A stretch of DNA of 57,170 nucleotides. Origin: Deltaproteobacteria bacterium (GTDB lineage: Bacteria > Desulfobacterota > Syntrophorhabdia > Syntrophorhabdales > Syntrophorhabdaceae). A program made the position numbers and the translations under genes. The notes below the pieces were generated by a model. The model worked only from the letters and a program-made list of their open reading frames with translations. It searched no databases and was not told where the DNA came from. Each line of letters begins with the position of its first letter. Position 1 is the stretch's first letter. The stretch lies in contig JAKPCK010000151.1 of assembly GCA_029553295.1 (NCBI GenBank), positions 1-57,170 of the forward strand, written 5' to 3'. Positions 1-11,777 of this stretch are shown in pieces.

Positions 1-332
1 CGATAAAGCTCTTTTCCAGAGGCATCAAAGAATATCTGGGTCGGCACAGCACGGACATTATATTTTTTGCCCATGGCAGGGTTCTCCCATACATCTATTA
101 CCTCTACCACCAGGCTACCTTCATATTCCTGTCTAAGTTCCCTTAAAATAGGCTTCATAAGCCTGCAGGGCAGGCATCCGCTGGCACCGAGATCCAAAAG
201 CCTTGGCAGGCCTGATGCATATACATCTTTAAAAACAGAAAAGATTAATAAAGCGGCAATCAGACAGACAGTTACCATTCTGAGACCATTGAAAAAGGTC
301 TCTTTAGCTATTCTTTTTGACCTATCACCCAT
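1..332 (-). CDS. thioredoxin-fold protein, membrane-anchored or exported (3' end beyond window)
   Basis: Reading the minus strand from the ATG at 332 gives about 110 residues that run off the left edge. A hydrophobic segment at about residues 19-35 (VTVCLIAALLIFSVF) ends near YASG, which suits a signal peptide or anchor. It is followed by a thioredoxin-type CxxC site, SGCLPCRLM, at about residues 48-56, then the cis-proline region VRAVPTQIFF. The family acts as a periplasmic disulfide reductase or cytochrome/sulfur-pathway helper; which one cannot be told here. AAAGGG lies just upstream of ATG 332. A second possible start is ATG 278 at MVTV, which would begin directly before the hydrophobic stretch. 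It is transcribed divergently from the EF-G gene. Confidence 0.75.
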   Translation of the reverse strand, partial: MGDRSKRIAKETFFNGLRMVTVCLIAALLIFSVFKDVYASGLPRLLDLGASGCLPCRLMKPILRELRQEYEGSLVVEVIDVWENPAMGKKYNVRAVPTQIFFDASGKELY

Positions 333-460
333 AGACCCTTTGTTTTATTCCAACCTCCCATATAAGTCAAGGATAATATCTTTTCTTGTTAACCCATTAT
401 TTTTATTATGGGAATATGCAGATTTTTCTGCAGATACATATAGTTTGCCTTCCTTAATTA

Positions 461-490
461 TTGACTTTCCATATATAAAAGGTCTATATC
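461..490 (+). promoter_or_regulatory. candidate sigma-70 promoter of the EF-G gene, possibly leaderless
   Basis: TTGACT at 461-466 and TATATC at 485-490 are 18 bases apart. The predicted start of transcription, near 497, is only a few bases before the ATG at 500, and no Shine-Dalgarno sequence is visible there. The -10 box is a weak match, so this is tentative. The rest of 333-499 is AT-rich with a small TGCAGA/TCTGCA hairpin at 417-432. Confidence 0.35.
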
Positions 491-499
491 TTTATCGCA

Positions 500-2542
500 A
501 TGAAAAAGGAGATACAGAGACTACAGAAGATAAGGAATATTGGGATTGCAGCCCATATTGATGCAGGCAAGACAACAGTTACAGAACGTATCCTGTATTA
601 TACAGGGAGGACCCACAAGATAGGTGAGGTCCATGAGGGCACTGCTACTATGGATTATCTCCCCCAGGAACAGGAAAGGGGTATTACCATAACATCTGCT
701 GTTACGACATGCTACTGGAACGAACATGAGATACAGATTATAGATACCCCTGGCCATGTGGACTTTACCATAGAGGTAGAGAGGTCGCTGAGGGTCCTTG
801 ACGGCATGGTGGCTGTATTCTGCGGGGTGGGGGGTGTTGAACCCCAGTCAGAGACTGTATGGCACCAGGCAGATAAATACAGGGTCCCCAGGATAGCCTT
901 TGTAAACAAACTGGACAGGATAGGGGCTGATTTCTTCCATGTGGCAGAGATGATAGTCCAGAAGTTCAATGCAAATCCCATCCTCCTCCAGATACCCCTC
1001 GGTGCAGAGGATGGTTTTTTTGGTGTTGTAGACCTTATCAAGATGCAGGCCATTGTCTGGGATGAGGATGATTTAGAGGCGACATACAGGTATATCTCCA
1101 TACCCGGGGCTTACCTGGAAAAGGCCAATGAATACAGGGAAAAACTCTTTGAGAAACTTTCACTCCTCGATGACAGCTTCATGGAGCTATACCTCGAGGG
1201 AGCCCAGTTAGACGAAGACTTTATCCACAAAATAATAAGGGAAAACACCATATCCATGAGGTGCGTGCCTGTGCTGTGCGGGGCAGCCCTGAGGAATAAA
1301 GGTATACAACCTTTACTGGATGCCATTGTCATGTATCTCCCATCCCCCCTTGATGTGCCACCTGTTAAGGGAAAAAACCCTGAGACAGGACAGGAAGAAT
1401 CAAGACAGGTGAGTAATTCAGAGGACTTCTCAGCCCTTGCCTTTAAGGTAGTCATGGATGAAGGTAGAAAACTCGTATACATAAGGGTCTATTCCGGTGA
1501 GATAAAGGTGGGCGAGGATATATATAATGTAAATCTCAAAAAAAAGGAAAAAATCTCAAGGATATATAAAATACATGCCAATCACAGGGAGAGGATGGAT
1601 GAGGCAGGTGCAGGGGCCATAGTGGGCATAGTAGGACTAAAGGAGACCTCCACAGGCCACAGCCTAACAAAAAATAGGCCTATACTCTTAGAACCCATAG
1701 AGATATACCAACCTGTTATATCCATTGCTGTTGAACCCAGAAGAAATGTGGACCAGGATAAGCTCATGCTTGCCCTGCAGAGGATATCAGAGGAAGACCC
1801 CACATTTGTTCTAAAGACAGACGAGGATTCATATCAGACCGTTGTCTCCGGTATGGGTGAACTACACCTCGATGTTATCACAAGGAGGATCAAAGAGGAA
1901 TTCGGCATAGACCTCCTTGTAGGAAAACCCCAGGTTGTTTACAAGGAGACTATAGAAAAATCTGTCCATGTAGACCATAGTTTTGAAAAAGCAATAAACA
2001 ACATAAATCATAAAGGCACTGTGTCCATGGATATATCACCCAATGCAAGGGGCGAAGGTATAAGCTTTACAACCAACATAACGGAGGAATACCCTGTCCG
2101 ACCTTATATGACTGCCATAGAAGAGGGTATTATCGAGGCATCCAGCATAGGGATACTCAAGGGCTTCCCCCTTACAGATATAGTTGTTATCCTGCAGGAT
2201 GCATCTTTTAATAACCCTGATTTTGCCCGACTGACCCTTAAGATGGCGGCATATGAGGCATTCAGAAAAGGTTGTGCAGATGCAGGCCCTGTGCTCCTCG
2301 TCCCCATAATGTCCCTTACAGTAACTACACCCAATGAATTTTTAGGCGACATCATAAGTGACCTCAATGCAAGGAGGTGTCAGATATTAAGCCTCATAAC
2401 AAAGGAAAAGATTACTGTAATAAATGCCCACTCACCCCTTACCAATATGTTCGGATATTCTACTGATGTCCGTTCCCTCTCCCAGGGCAGGGCATCCTTT
2501 ACCATGTTTTTCTCCCATTATGACAGGATAGAGCATGGATAG
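500..2542 (+). CDS. fusA: translation elongation factor G (secondary EF-G type)
   Basis: Ribosomal translocase GTPase of 680 residues, slightly shorter than the usual 690-705. All GTPase motifs are present: AHIDAGKTT (about residue 18), RGITI (about 58), DTPGH (about 83), NKLD (about 137) and CGAAL (about 260), followed by domains II-V. It lies outside a str operon (no rpsL, rpsG or tuf nearby), so it is probably a second EF-G paralogue rather than the main one; that is an inference. The start is fixed by the conserved [13 protein letters not shown] opening. Its last 8 bases overlap the start of birA, so EF-G, birA and coaX look like one transcript. Confidence 0.93.
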   Translation: MKKEIQRLQKIRNIGIAAHIDAGKTTVTERILYYTGRTHKIGEVHEGTATMDYLPQEQERGITITSAVTTCYWNEHEIQIIDTPGHVDFTIEVERSLRVLDGMVAVFCGVGGVEPQSETVWHQADKYRVPRIAFVNKLDRIGADFFHVAEMIVQKFNANPILLQIPLGAEDGFFGVVDLIKMQAIVWDEDDLEATYRYISIPGAYLEKANEYREKLFEKLSLLDDSFMELYLEGAQLDEDFIHKIIRENTISMRCVPVLCGAALRNKGIQPLLDAIVMYLPSPLDVPPVKGKNPETGQEESRQVSNSEDFSALAFKVVMDEGRKLVYIRVYSGEIKVGEDIYNVNLKKKEKISRIYKIHANHRERMDEAGAGAIVGIVGLKETSTGHSLTKNRPILLEPIEIYQPVISIAVEPRRNVDQDKLMLALQRISEEDPTFVLKTDEDSYQTVVSGMGELHLDVITRRIKEEFGIDLLVGKPQVVYKETIEKSVHVDHSFEKAINNINHKGTVSMDISPNARGEGISFTTNITEEYPVRPYMTAIEEGIIEASSIGILKGFPLTDIVVILQDASFNNPDFARLTLKMAAYEAFRKGCADAGPVLLVPIMSLTVTTPNEFLGDIISDLNARRCQILSLITKEKITVINAHSPLTNMFGYSTDVRSLSQGRASFTMFFSHYDRIEHG

Positions 2543-3503
2543 GATAGGTGAGATACTAAAGCTGTTAAGAGAAAAAGATGATTATGTATCCGGCGATTCC
2601 ATGGCAGAGGCCCTGGGCATATCAAGGACTGCTGTCTGGAAATACATCAAAGCCCTTGAAAAGACAGGCTATATTATAGATTCCATAAAAGGAAGGGGGT
2701 ATAGGCTTACCAGCACCCCGGGTCATCTGCTGCCCTGGGAGATAGAGAGATTCATTGAATCTCAAATCATCGGTAAGGATATAATATATAAAGACATAGT
2801 TGATTCCACCAATGCCTACGCCTTCAACCTTGCCCTCTCCGGCAGACCTGAGGGCACATGCGTTGTAGCAGAGGCCCAGAGGGCAGGGAGGGGGAGGCTC
2901 GGCAGGGTATGGTTCTCCCCAAGAAACAAAAATATATACATATCAGTTATACTCAGGCCGTCAGAACATCCATCTCGCATATATCCCATAACCTTTCTTT
3001 CATGCCTTGCTGTATATGACACCATCAAAAAGGTAACAGGACAGGCACCGTCCCTTAAGTGGCCCAATGATGTATTGATGAACGGAAAAAAGGTCTGCGG
3101 GACACTCCTTGAGATATCAGCAGAGACCGATGCCATTAAGTTTGTTGTGATAGGCATAGGTTTTAACATAAATATGGATATCTCTGACCTTGATGAGTAT
3201 CTTAGGGACAAGGCAACCTCGCTTTATATAGAGACAAAAAAAATATACGAAAGACCATATATCTGTGGTATTCTACTGTCTTATATGGACAAATACTATA
3301 AGATTTTTTTAGAATCATCAGGAGATGAGATATGCAGGCTCTGGGAATCAAAGGCAGGTATCAAGGGTAGGTATATGGAGGTAAATCAGATGGGAGAGAT
3401 AAATAAGGGTATTGCCCTGGGCATAGATATCACAGGTGCACTCCTTTTGGATGTAGATGGCAATATAAGACGTATCATTGCAGGGGATACGGAATTTCAA
3501 TGA
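2535..3503 (+). CDS. birA: bifunctional biotin operon repressor / biotin-protein ligase
   Basis: A 322-residue BirA with two parts. Residues 1-65 form a winged helix ([18 protein letters not shown]), which in BirA binds the bio operator. The ligase core follows, with biotinyl-AMP loop [12 protein letters not shown] at about residues 117-128, KWPNDV at about 175-180 and a short C-terminal SH3-like domain. It makes biotinyl-5'-AMP and attaches biotin to carboxylase carrier proteins. Having the N-terminal DNA-binding domain implies it also regulates biotin genes, although none lie in this window. It overlaps the EF-G gene by 8 bases and is followed after 13 bases by coaX, a pairing common in bacteria. 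Confidence 0.93.
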   Translation: MDRIGEILKLLREKDDYVSGDSMAEALGISRTAVWKYIKALEKTGYIIDSIKGRGYRLTSTPGHLLPWEIERFIESQIIGKDIIYKDIVDSTNAYAFNLALSGRPEGTCVVAEAQRAGRGRLGRVWFSPRNKNIYISVILRPSEHPSRIYPITFLSCLAVYDTIKKVTGQAPSLKWPNDVLMNGKKVCGTLLEISAETDAIKFVVIGIGFNINMDISDLDEYLRDKATSLYIETKKIYERPYICGILLSYMDKYYKIFLESSGDEICRLWESKAGIKGRYMEVNQMGEINKGIALGIDITGALLLDVDGNIRRIIAGDTEFQ

Positions 3504-3516
3504 GATTGGGGGTATT

Positions 3517-4299
3517 ATGCTTCTTGTAATCGATATAGGGAATACAAACATAGTATTCGGTGTCTACAATGACGGCGAGCTTGTCAACCACTGGAGATTG
3601 AGCACATCACTCCAGAAGACCGTAGACGAATATGCCATACTTCTCAACAGTCTTTTATATATCGAAAAGATAAAACTAAAGGAGATAGACAGCGCAATTA
3701 TATCCTGTGTTGTCCCACCACTACTCATACCCTTCGAGATAGTGTGCAGAAAATATATAGGGATTATGCCGATTATTGTAGAGCCAGGGATAAAAACAGG
3801 TATGCCCATACTCTATGAAAATCCTACAGAACTCGGTGCAGACAGGATTGTCAATGCAGTGGCAGGATATGATAAACACAAAAAATCCCTTATCATAGTA
3901 GATTTCGGCACTGCAACAACCTTTGATTATATTACAGAAAAAGGTGAATATAAAGGTGGCGCCATAGTCCCTGGTATAATGATATCCCTGGAGGCACTCT
4001 TTGAGAGGGCCTCTAAACTCCCAAGGGTAGAGTTAATAAAACCAAAGAGCATAATCGGGAAGCACACTGTCCATGCCATGCAGGCAGGGATTATCTATGG
4101 ATACTCCAGTCTCGTGGATGGTGTCGTCAAGAAGATGAAACAGGAGGTCAAGACAGACCCTTATGTAATAGCTACAGGTGGACTTTCGAGCCTGATTTAC
4201 AAGAATTCAGAGACCATAGACGAGGTAGACGAATTCCTGACCCTGAGGGGATTAAAGATACTCTACGAAAAAAACAAGGATTATCATAAATTCAGATAA
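3517..4299 (+). CDS. coaX: type III pantothenate kinase
   Basis: Phosphorylates pantothenate in the first step of coenzyme A synthesis. The 260-residue product opens with the ASKHA phosphate-1 motif [15 protein letters not shown] and also has [12 protein letters not shown] (about residue 107) and [12 protein letters not shown] (about 128), the markers of the CoaX family. I chose the ATG at 3517 because the phosphate-binding strand must be at the N-terminus; an in-frame upstream ATG at 3478 lies inside birA. CoA supply fits the acyl-CoA genes elsewhere in the window. Confidence 0.92.
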   Translation: MLLVIDIGNTNIVFGVYNDGELVNHWRLSTSLQKTVDEYAILLNSLLYIEKIKLKEIDSAIISCVVPPLLIPFEIVCRKYIGIMPIIVEPGIKTGMPILYENPTELGADRIVNAVAGYDKHKKSLIIVDFGTATTFDYITEKGEYKGGAIVPGIMISLEALFERASKLPRVELIKPKSIIGKHTVHAMQAGIIYGYSSLVDGVVKKMKQEVKTDPYVIATGGLSSLIYKNSETIDEVDEFLTLRGLKILYEKNKDYHKFR

Positions 4300-4349
4300 T
4301 CATACTGAGAATCCTTAACCACCTGGCTTTAAAAGATTGAATCTTTTAT

Positions 4350-4772
4350 CTAAGAGATAGACTTCTCCCAGCCCTGTCCAAAGTCAGCAAGGGGTTTTAT
4401 CTCGTATATCTCAAAGGTTACAGCCGCATATATCATCTTCGCCCCTGCCTCACCGGCTACCTTGGCTATCTGTGCCTTCATTTCATCGAGCCTTGGCCCA
4501 GATGTCTGACAGTCTATCATCTTTACATAGAGCCTTACACCCCTCCACTCTGTGAGCGTCTTCCCTGGTTCCATAATCATAAATACAGCATAGGGGTTCT
4601 CCTGGAGATAGGCAAAGGTCCTGTTTTTTCCGAGCCCCATGGTGATAGTCTTTTCATCTATCATCCTGGGAGAGCCGAAGTATGCAACATTCACCTTCCC
4701 CTCTTTGTTGGATGTGCTAAGACACCCAAGCCGAGGCTGCTTATTAAAATACTCCATTAATTTCTGTGACAT
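4350..4772 (-). CDS. pyridoxamine 5'-phosphate oxidase-family flavin split-barrel protein
   Basis: A 140-residue protein with the compact split-barrel pattern of the PNPOx-like FMN or F420/heme-binding family. It opens with MEYFNKQPRLGCLSTSNKEG and continues with NVAYFGSPRMI, NPYAVFMIM and GVRLYVKMI. The family contains flavin reductases and general FMN-binding proteins; this one is far too short and different to be PdxH, and its substrate cannot be read from sequence. The start is set by an excellent AAGGAGGTG site about six bases upstream. It is convergent with coaX. A small perfect inverted repeat, TAAAAGATT/AATCTTTTA (4330-4348), lies between the two stops and may help end transcription. 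Confidence 0.8.
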   Translation of the reverse strand: MSQKLMEYFNKQPRLGCLSTSNKEGKVNVAYFGSPRMIDEKTITMGLGKNRTFAYLQENPYAVFMIMEPGKTLTEWRGVRLYVKMIDCQTSGPRLDEMKAQIAKVAGEAGAKMIYAAVTFEIYEIKPLADFGQGWEKSIS

Positions 4773-4902
4773 ATGACACCTCCTTCATAAAATATCGAGA
4801 CACGACAATAGATTTAGACCTACCATATCATAGCTAATCTTTCACAATATGCCAAGATGATTTTTTATAAATCTATAGACTTTAGTCTACAACTATCTAC
4901 AG

Positions 4903-5607
4903 TCAGATAAAAGGATTGAACTCTGTTGATGGTCTTTCTCTTGTTAATAAATCCCTGTGCAATATACTGCCTAATTTATCCTCTGTCAGACATCTCTCCA
5001 GGTCAAGGGCTATATTCTTCCATAAACCCTCCGGGAGACCCTCCATTATATCTACCGGTATGAAGACAGTCTTTGTATCTTCTGTAACCTTATCTTTATT
5101 GCATTGCCTCCATACCCATCTCCTTGTGAGGACCTCTTTATCGTCCTTGTAGACCACCTCTGACTTATCCACTATCTCTTTCTCCCCGGTCTCCATGGAA
5201 AAAAACGGCTCACTTCCATGGGCAAAACCAAGATATATATTACCCTCAATGGGCTCTATGGCATGACCGCCCATTGGGACAAGATATTTTATGGAGATGG
5301 AGTTATAAAGGTCTACGACAGGGTTAATCCTGGGGAAATCACCTGCCTTCAATATTCTTCGGACAATAGCCTCTATGGAACTATAGTATTTTGACGCAGA
5401 TATACCGAGCCTCTTGTATGCATCCCTCCATACTTTTATATGGGGGTGTTCCTGGGGCCTTTCAAAGGGGAATGATGATTTGAGCTTGTCTACAACAGGG
5501 CCAAGCCTGTCCTCGCCATAGCATGTATTATCTACCCTGCAGACAAGGACACCTATCTTAAGCCCGGGAAATATACTAAAAAGCCTGTCCTCTACTGAGA
5601 ACCGCAT
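4903..5607 (-). CDS. B3/B4 tRNA-binding domain protein (PheT-like, COG3382 type)
   Basis: A 234-residue stand-alone relative of the B3/B4 domain of phenylalanyl-tRNA synthetase beta chain. Recognisable stretches are NPVVDLYNSISIKYLVPMGG at about residues 95-114, GHAIEPI and a late TRRWVWRQCNKDKVTEDT. In PheT this fold takes part in tRNA handling or editing; free-standing copies are thought to act in trans on mischarged tRNA, but the role of this one is unproven. Its ATG shares a base with the atpC stop (TGATG), so it is probably translated as the last gene of the ATP synthase operon. The 130 bases between it and the preceding small gene hold a palindrome (TAGACT-TT-AGTCTA) near 4877-4890. Confidence 0.78.
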   Translation of the reverse strand: MRFSVEDRLFSIFPGLKIGVLVCRVDNTCYGEDRLGPVVDKLKSSFPFERPQEHPHIKVWRDAYKRLGISASKYYSSIEAIVRRILKAGDFPRINPVVDLYNSISIKYLVPMGGHAIEPIEGNIYLGFAHGSEPFFSMETGEKEIVDKSEVVYKDDKEVLTRRWVWRQCNKDKVTEDTKTVFIPVDIMEGLPEGLWKNIALDLERCLTEDKLGSILHRDLLTRERPSTEFNPFI

Positions 5608-6014
5608 CAGATTTTCTTGGATGCCGTTGTTATCCTGGTTATTGCCCTAAGTAATGCCAGCTCATACATCCTGTATTCTGCCGTATCAATACTTATCTCT
5701 TTGAGTGCTGCCTCTGCCCTTTCTTTTGCCACCTGGGCACGTTCAACATCTATCTCATGGGCAAGCTCAGCCGTCTCAAGGAGCATAAGTATCTTGTCAT
5801 TCACTACCTCGGCAAATCCACCGCTTGTGGCGATATAGTAAGTCTTTCCGTCTTTTATATACCTTACCTCACCTATATCAACGGTGGTTAAGAACTGGAT
5901 ATGTCCAGGGAGCACCCCGAATTCGCCGAGTTCTCCCTTTGCCTCAAGGACATCTACCTTCTCTCGGACCAGAACCCTTTCAGGTGTAATTATTTCAAGG
6001 TCAAGCTGGCTCAC
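5607..6014 (-). CDS. atpC: ATP synthase F1 subunit epsilon
   Basis: A 135-residue epsilon subunit: N-terminal beta-sandwich (LDLEIITPERVLVREKVD, GEFGVLPGH at about residues 33-41) followed by a C-terminal helical hairpin (about residues 88-135). It belongs to the central rotor stalk and its C-terminal helices restrain ATP hydrolysis in related enzymes. It is two bases downstream of atpD and overlaps the B3/B4-domain gene by one base. Confidence 0.95.
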   Translation of the reverse strand: MSQLDLEIITPERVLVREKVDVLEAKGELGEFGVLPGHIQFLTTVDIGEVRYIKDGKTYYIATSGGFAEVVNDKILMLLETAELAHEIDVERAQVAKERAEAALKEISIDTAEYRMYELALLRAITRITTASKKI

Positions 6015-6016
6015 TT

Positions 6017-8309
<2,293 letters not shown>

Positions 8310-8318
8310 TTATTATCC

Positions 8319-9827
8319 CTAATATGTAAATATTTCTTTGAACTTCTTGAGTGCCGCATGGAGTTTATCACTTATGGATGCGTCTATCTCCTTCTTGTCC
8401 CTTATCTCATTGAGGAGGTCTTTATGTTTTTCCTCCATGTAATTGAGCATGTCATTCTCATATTTCTTAAGGGCACTTTCAGGATATGCATCAATATATC
8501 CATTGGCACTTGCAAAGAGCAGTGCAATCTGTTTTTCAACAGGCATGGGGACATACTGTCCCTGTTTCAATATCTCGGTTAGCCTTGAACCCCTTGCAAG
8601 GAGTGCCTGGGTAACCTTATCAAGGTCACTCCCGAATTTTGCAAATGCAGCAAGCTCTCTGTACTGGGCAAGCTCAAGTCTCAACCTACCTGCTACCTGT
8701 TTCATTGCCTTTATCTGGGCGTTACCACCAACCCTTGATACAGAGATACCAACGTTGATGGCAGGTCTTATACCAGCATAAAATAGCTCTGGCTCAAGGT
8801 ATATCTGACCATCAGTAATGGATATAACATTTGTGGGGATGTATGCAGAGACGTCTCCTGCCTGTGTCTCAATTATTGGTAATGCAGTGAGTGAGCCACC
8901 TCCGTGTGCATCATCCCATTTGGAAGCACGCTCAAGGAGTCTTGAATGGAGATAGAAAATGTCACCAGGATATGCCTCACGTCCTGGTGGTCTTCTCAGT
9001 AGAAGGGATAACTGTCTGTAAGCAACTGCATGTTTTGAGAGGTCGTCATAGACCACAAGGGCGTGTCTGCCTGTATCCCTGAAATACTCACCCATTGAGC
9101 ATCCTGCAAAGGGTGCTATATACTGGAGTGGTGCTGCATCGCTTGCTGTTGCTGCAACCACTGTTGTATACTCCATTGCCCCGTACTGGGTGAGAAGGTC
9201 AACTGTCCTGGCTACAGATGACCTTTTCTGGCCAATAGCTACATATATACAGAAGACATTGCTACCTTTCTGGTTAATTATAGTATCTAATGCTATAGCG
9301 GTCTTTCCTGTGCCCCTGTCACCGATTATCAACTCCCTCTGTCCACGGCCAATAGGTATCATGGCATCAATGGCCTTTATACCGGTCTGGAGGGGCTCTT
9401 TAACAGGCTGACGGACTACAACACCCGGTGCTATCTGTTCTATATTTCTGTATTCCTTTGCCTCTATTGGGCCTTTACCGTCAATGGGATTACCGAGGGC
9501 ATCCACTACCCTGCCAATGAGCGCCTCACCCACTGGCACCTGGGCAATCCTGTTTGTCCTTTTTGCTATCTCGCCCTCTTTTATCTTATAATCCTCACCG
9601 AATACAACAGCACCTATGTTATCCTCTTCAAGGTTCAGGACCATACCGGCAATACCATATGGAAACTCGAGCAACTCCCCTGCCATTGCATTTTCAAGGC
9701 CATATATCCTTGCAATACCATCACCGATTGAGATTATAACCCCTGTCTCTTTGAGGTCTATCTCTCTCTCAAACCCTGAAATCTTCTGTTCGATAATCCT
9801 GCTTATCTCGTCTGCCTTGATCTCCAT
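8319..9827 (-). CDS. atpA: ATP synthase F1 subunit alpha
   Basis: Non-catalytic nucleotide-binding subunit of 502 residues. Walker [10 protein letters not shown] is at about residues 169-177. [20 protein letters not shown] and the [11 protein letters not shown] signature follow (about residues 265-295), and the C-terminal helical region begins around residue 380. The N-terminal helix (about 1-25) contacts delta. It is five bases downstream of atpH in the standard order. Confidence 0.98.
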   Translation of the reverse strand: MEIKADEISRIIEQKISGFEREIDLKETGVIISIGDGIARIYGLENAMAGELLEFPYGIAGMVLNLEEDNIGAVVFGEDYKIKEGEIAKRTNRIAQVPVGEALIGRVVDALGNPIDGKGPIEAKEYRNIEQIAPGVVVRQPVKEPLQTGIKAIDAMIPIGRGQRELIIGDRGTGKTAIALDTIINQKGSNVFCIYVAIGQKRSSVARTVDLLTQYGAMEYTTVVAATASDAAPLQYIAPFAGCSMGEYFRDTGRHALVVYDDLSKHAVAYRQLSLLLRRPPGREAYPGDIFYLHSRLLERASKWDDAHGGGSLTALPIIETQAGDVSAYIPTNVISITDGQIYLEPELFYAGIRPAINVGISVSRVGGNAQIKAMKQVAGRLRLELAQYRELAAFAKFGSDLDKVTQALLARGSRLTEILKQGQYVPMPVEKQIALLFASANGYIDAYPESALKKYENDMLNYMEEKHKDLLNEIRDKKEIDASISDKLHAALKKFKEIFTY

Positions 9828-9832
9828 ATATC

Positions 9833-10375
9833 TTACTCCTTCAAAATATTTTCCTTCAGTGTTTCAAGCTGCCTCTTTACGCTGCCATCTATTATAGTGC
9901 CTTTGAGCGATACCTTTACACCGCCTATGAGGGATCTATCCTCTATGGCATCCAGTATAACGTCTTTTTTGAGCTTTTCTTTTAGGGCACCTTCTATGCG
10001 TCCCTTTGTCTCTGCATCAAGGGCATATGCAGACCAAACAGTCCCGCGCACCCTTCCCTCTTTTTCATCTACAAGTTCGCTGTAGACATCCCTTATAACC
10101 GTTATATAACCCATCCTGTTTCTCTCCAGTAGCATCATAAACATATTGGAAAGGGGGACAGATACCTTAAATGCCTTGAGGACCTCTGCCAGAATATCCT
10201 TCCTTTTGCTCATCTCCAGTATGGGGAGTATAAGGGGTCTACTCAGCCTCTGCTCTTTTGTGAAAAAATCCAGGATTGCGTTGAGTTCTTCAAGATACTG
10301 TTTATATTTGCCATCTTTTTCACCAACGGCAAATAAACCTCTTGCATATCTTTTGGCTATGGAACGGCTTATCAA
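9833..10375 (-). CDS. atpH: ATP synthase F1 subunit delta
   Basis: Peripheral-stalk subunit of 180 residues. The N-terminal six-helix domain starts [14 protein letters not shown], and the conserved C-terminal stretch [20 protein letters not shown] (about residues 148-167) is typical of OSCP/delta. Its start overlaps the atpF stop by four bases, which implies translational coupling. Confidence 0.95.
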   Translation of the reverse strand: MISRSIAKRYARGLFAVGEKDGKYKQYLEELNAILDFFTKEQRLSRPLILPILEMSKRKDILAEVLKAFKVSVPLSNMFMMLLERNRMGYITVIRDVYSELVDEKEGRVRGTVWSAYALDAETKGRIEGALKEKLKKDVILDAIEDRSLIGGVKVSLKGTIIDGSVKRQLETLKENILKE

Positions 10376-10866
10376 TTCATACTCCTCAATTTTTCTATAA
10401 ATTCATCTACCATCTTTGCATGGTCAGCCTTGCTGAATTTCTCTTTAAGAATGCCTTCTGTCCTCTCCATGGTGAGCCTTGCTATCTCTTCTTTTATCTT
10501 GGCCATAATCTCTCTTTTTTCCTGCTCATATGTCAGTCTCGCCTGCTCTCTTATCCTTGCAGCGAACTGATTTGCCTCATCGAGTATCCTCTTCTTCTCC
10601 TTTTCTGTCTCTTCCAGGATAGACTTCTTAAATTTTTCTATCTCGTCGCTGAGGCCGGAGAGTTTTTTCTCATATTCTGCCTTTAATGCCTCTGCCTCAG
10701 CCAATGCCTTATTGGCATCCTCCACCTTTTGCTTGATTGTCTTGTGTCTACCTGCAAAATATTCCTTTAGGGGCTTTCCTGCAAACTTCACAAGTATCCC
10801 TACAAGGACTGCAAAGTTTATAAATTTGAATACCCAGTCTAACCAGGATTCATGCCCGCCTGACAT
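10372..10866 (-). CDS. atpF: ATP synthase F0 subunit b
   Basis: A 164-residue b subunit with one N-terminal membrane segment (about residues 10-28, WVFKFINFAVLVGILVKFA), then KPLKEYF and a long charged coiled coil rich in Glu and Lys. Two b-type genes in tandem indicate a b/b' heterodimeric peripheral stalk. It overlaps b' by one base and delta by four. Confidence 0.94.
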   Translation of the reverse strand: MSGGHESWLDWVFKFINFAVLVGILVKFAGKPLKEYFAGRHKTIKQKVEDANKALAEAEALKAEYEKKLSGLSDEIEKFKKSILEETEKEKKRILDEANQFAARIREQARLTYEQEKREIMAKIKEEIARLTMERTEGILKEKFSKADHAKMVDEFIEKLRSMN

Positions 10867-11291
10867 TATATGCTCCTTTTCATTATTTTCTCTGCTGCCT
10901 CAGATGAAAGCCTCTCTACCTCCATCTTTAGGGAGTCAAAAACCTGTTTCTGCTCTTTTTCTATCTCAACCTTAAGTCTGGAGAGTTCTTCAGCCAGCTC
11001 TTCCCTTGCCTTTTCTATTATGCGCATGGATGTTGTATGGGCCTCTGCTATTGTAGAGTCCTTTAGCTGCAATAAAGGTCTTTTCTGCTCCATGCTCTTT
11101 TCATCGTATTGCCTTTCCAAGTCTTCTACATCTTTCTTCAGGGATTTTGCCCTGTCAAGGGCTCCCCCAATAGCACCATCTCTTTTGTTCATGACCCTTA
11201 AGACAGGCTTGAATAAAAAGATATTTAGAAGAATTAATAAAATCAGGAGATTTACAAACTGAATCAAGAGGGTATAATTGAAATCTATCAT
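10866..11291 (-). CDS. ATP synthase F0 subunit b'
   Basis: A 141-residue b-type subunit with an N-terminal membrane helix (LLIQFVNLLILLILLNIF, about residues 8-25), the FKPVLRVM elbow and a coiled coil. It comes first in the run b'-b-delta-alpha-gamma-beta-epsilon. Subunits a and c are not in this window and must be encoded elsewhere, as in other Deltaproteobacteria. The 111 bases before it (11292-11402) are almost pure A/T with no clear promoter, so the operon may start here or continue from the bactofilin gene. Confidence 0.92.
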   Translation of the reverse strand: MIDFNYTLLIQFVNLLILLILLNIFLFKPVLRVMNKRDGAIGGALDRAKSLKKDVEDLERQYDEKSMEQKRPLLQLKDSTIAEAHTTSMRIIEKAREELAEELSRLKVEIEKEQKQVFDSLKMEVERLSSEAAEKIMKRSI

Positions 11292-11402
11292 TTTTTTAAC
11301 CCCATTTTTACAAAAGAATTATTTCACATAGTGTTTGTATCATAAAAAAAAATTTTTTTCAATTTTTTTATTATCAAAATTTTGTTTTTTTAATTTTTAT
11401 CC

Positions 11403-11777
11403 TCAATTTTCCTTTGACTGGAGTTCAACTACCTTTGAGGCAGCCTTCTCCATTGTTATCCTTCCATTATATACCCCGCCCTCTATGATGGATATCTTCC
11501 CAGTATGTATATCTCCATTTACGAGGGCCTTGGCATCGATCTCAACATACTCTTCAGCCCTTATATTCCCATGGACCTCTCCTCCTATGTTTGCAACCTT
11601 TACAGATACATCCCCTTTTATTTCACCTTTCTCCCCCAAGACAAGGGAATCTGCCTCGATATTGCCCTCCAGGACACCATCAATCCTCAACATCCCCTTG
11701 ACAGATATATCTCCCTTGAACACTGAACCAGGACCTATAAATGATGCCATCCTGTCTTTTTCTCTTTTACGGAACAC
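11403..11777 (-). CDS. bactofilin family cytoskeletal protein
   Basis: A 124-residue protein made of repeating beta-helix turns: GSVFKGDISVKGMLRIDGVL, then VLGEKGEIKGDVSV, then EVHGNIRAEEYVEI, then VNGDIHTGKISI. This is the DUF583/bactofilin fold, which polymerises without nucleotide into filaments that position cell-wall enzymes. The start shown is a GTG whose G is shared with the stop codon of the M23 peptidase gene. An ATG nine codons in (MASFIGPGS) is an alternative. Coupling to an M23 endopeptidase is typical of bactofilins involved in cell shape. Confidence 0.9.
   Translation of the reverse strand: MFRKREKDRMASFIGPGSVFKGDISVKGMLRIDGVLEGNIEADSLVLGEKGEIKGDVSVKVANIGGEVHGNIRAEEYVEIDAKALVNGDIHTGKISIIEGGVYNGRITMEKAASKVVELQSKEN

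Noticed and set aside
485-510. Sigma-28 -10 box GCGATAA on the minus strand toward the thioredoxin-fold gene
   Set aside because: No -35 match 11 bases upstream.
67-561. 164-codon frame over the left end and the EF-G start
   Set aside because: It runs antisense through the thioredoxin-fold gene and into EF-G; the composition is that of a shadow frame.
11292-11402. Promoter for the ATP synthase operon in the A/T-only spacer
   Set aside because: TTGAAA and TATGAT occur but only 12 bases apart; poly-A/T tracts make any match unreliable.
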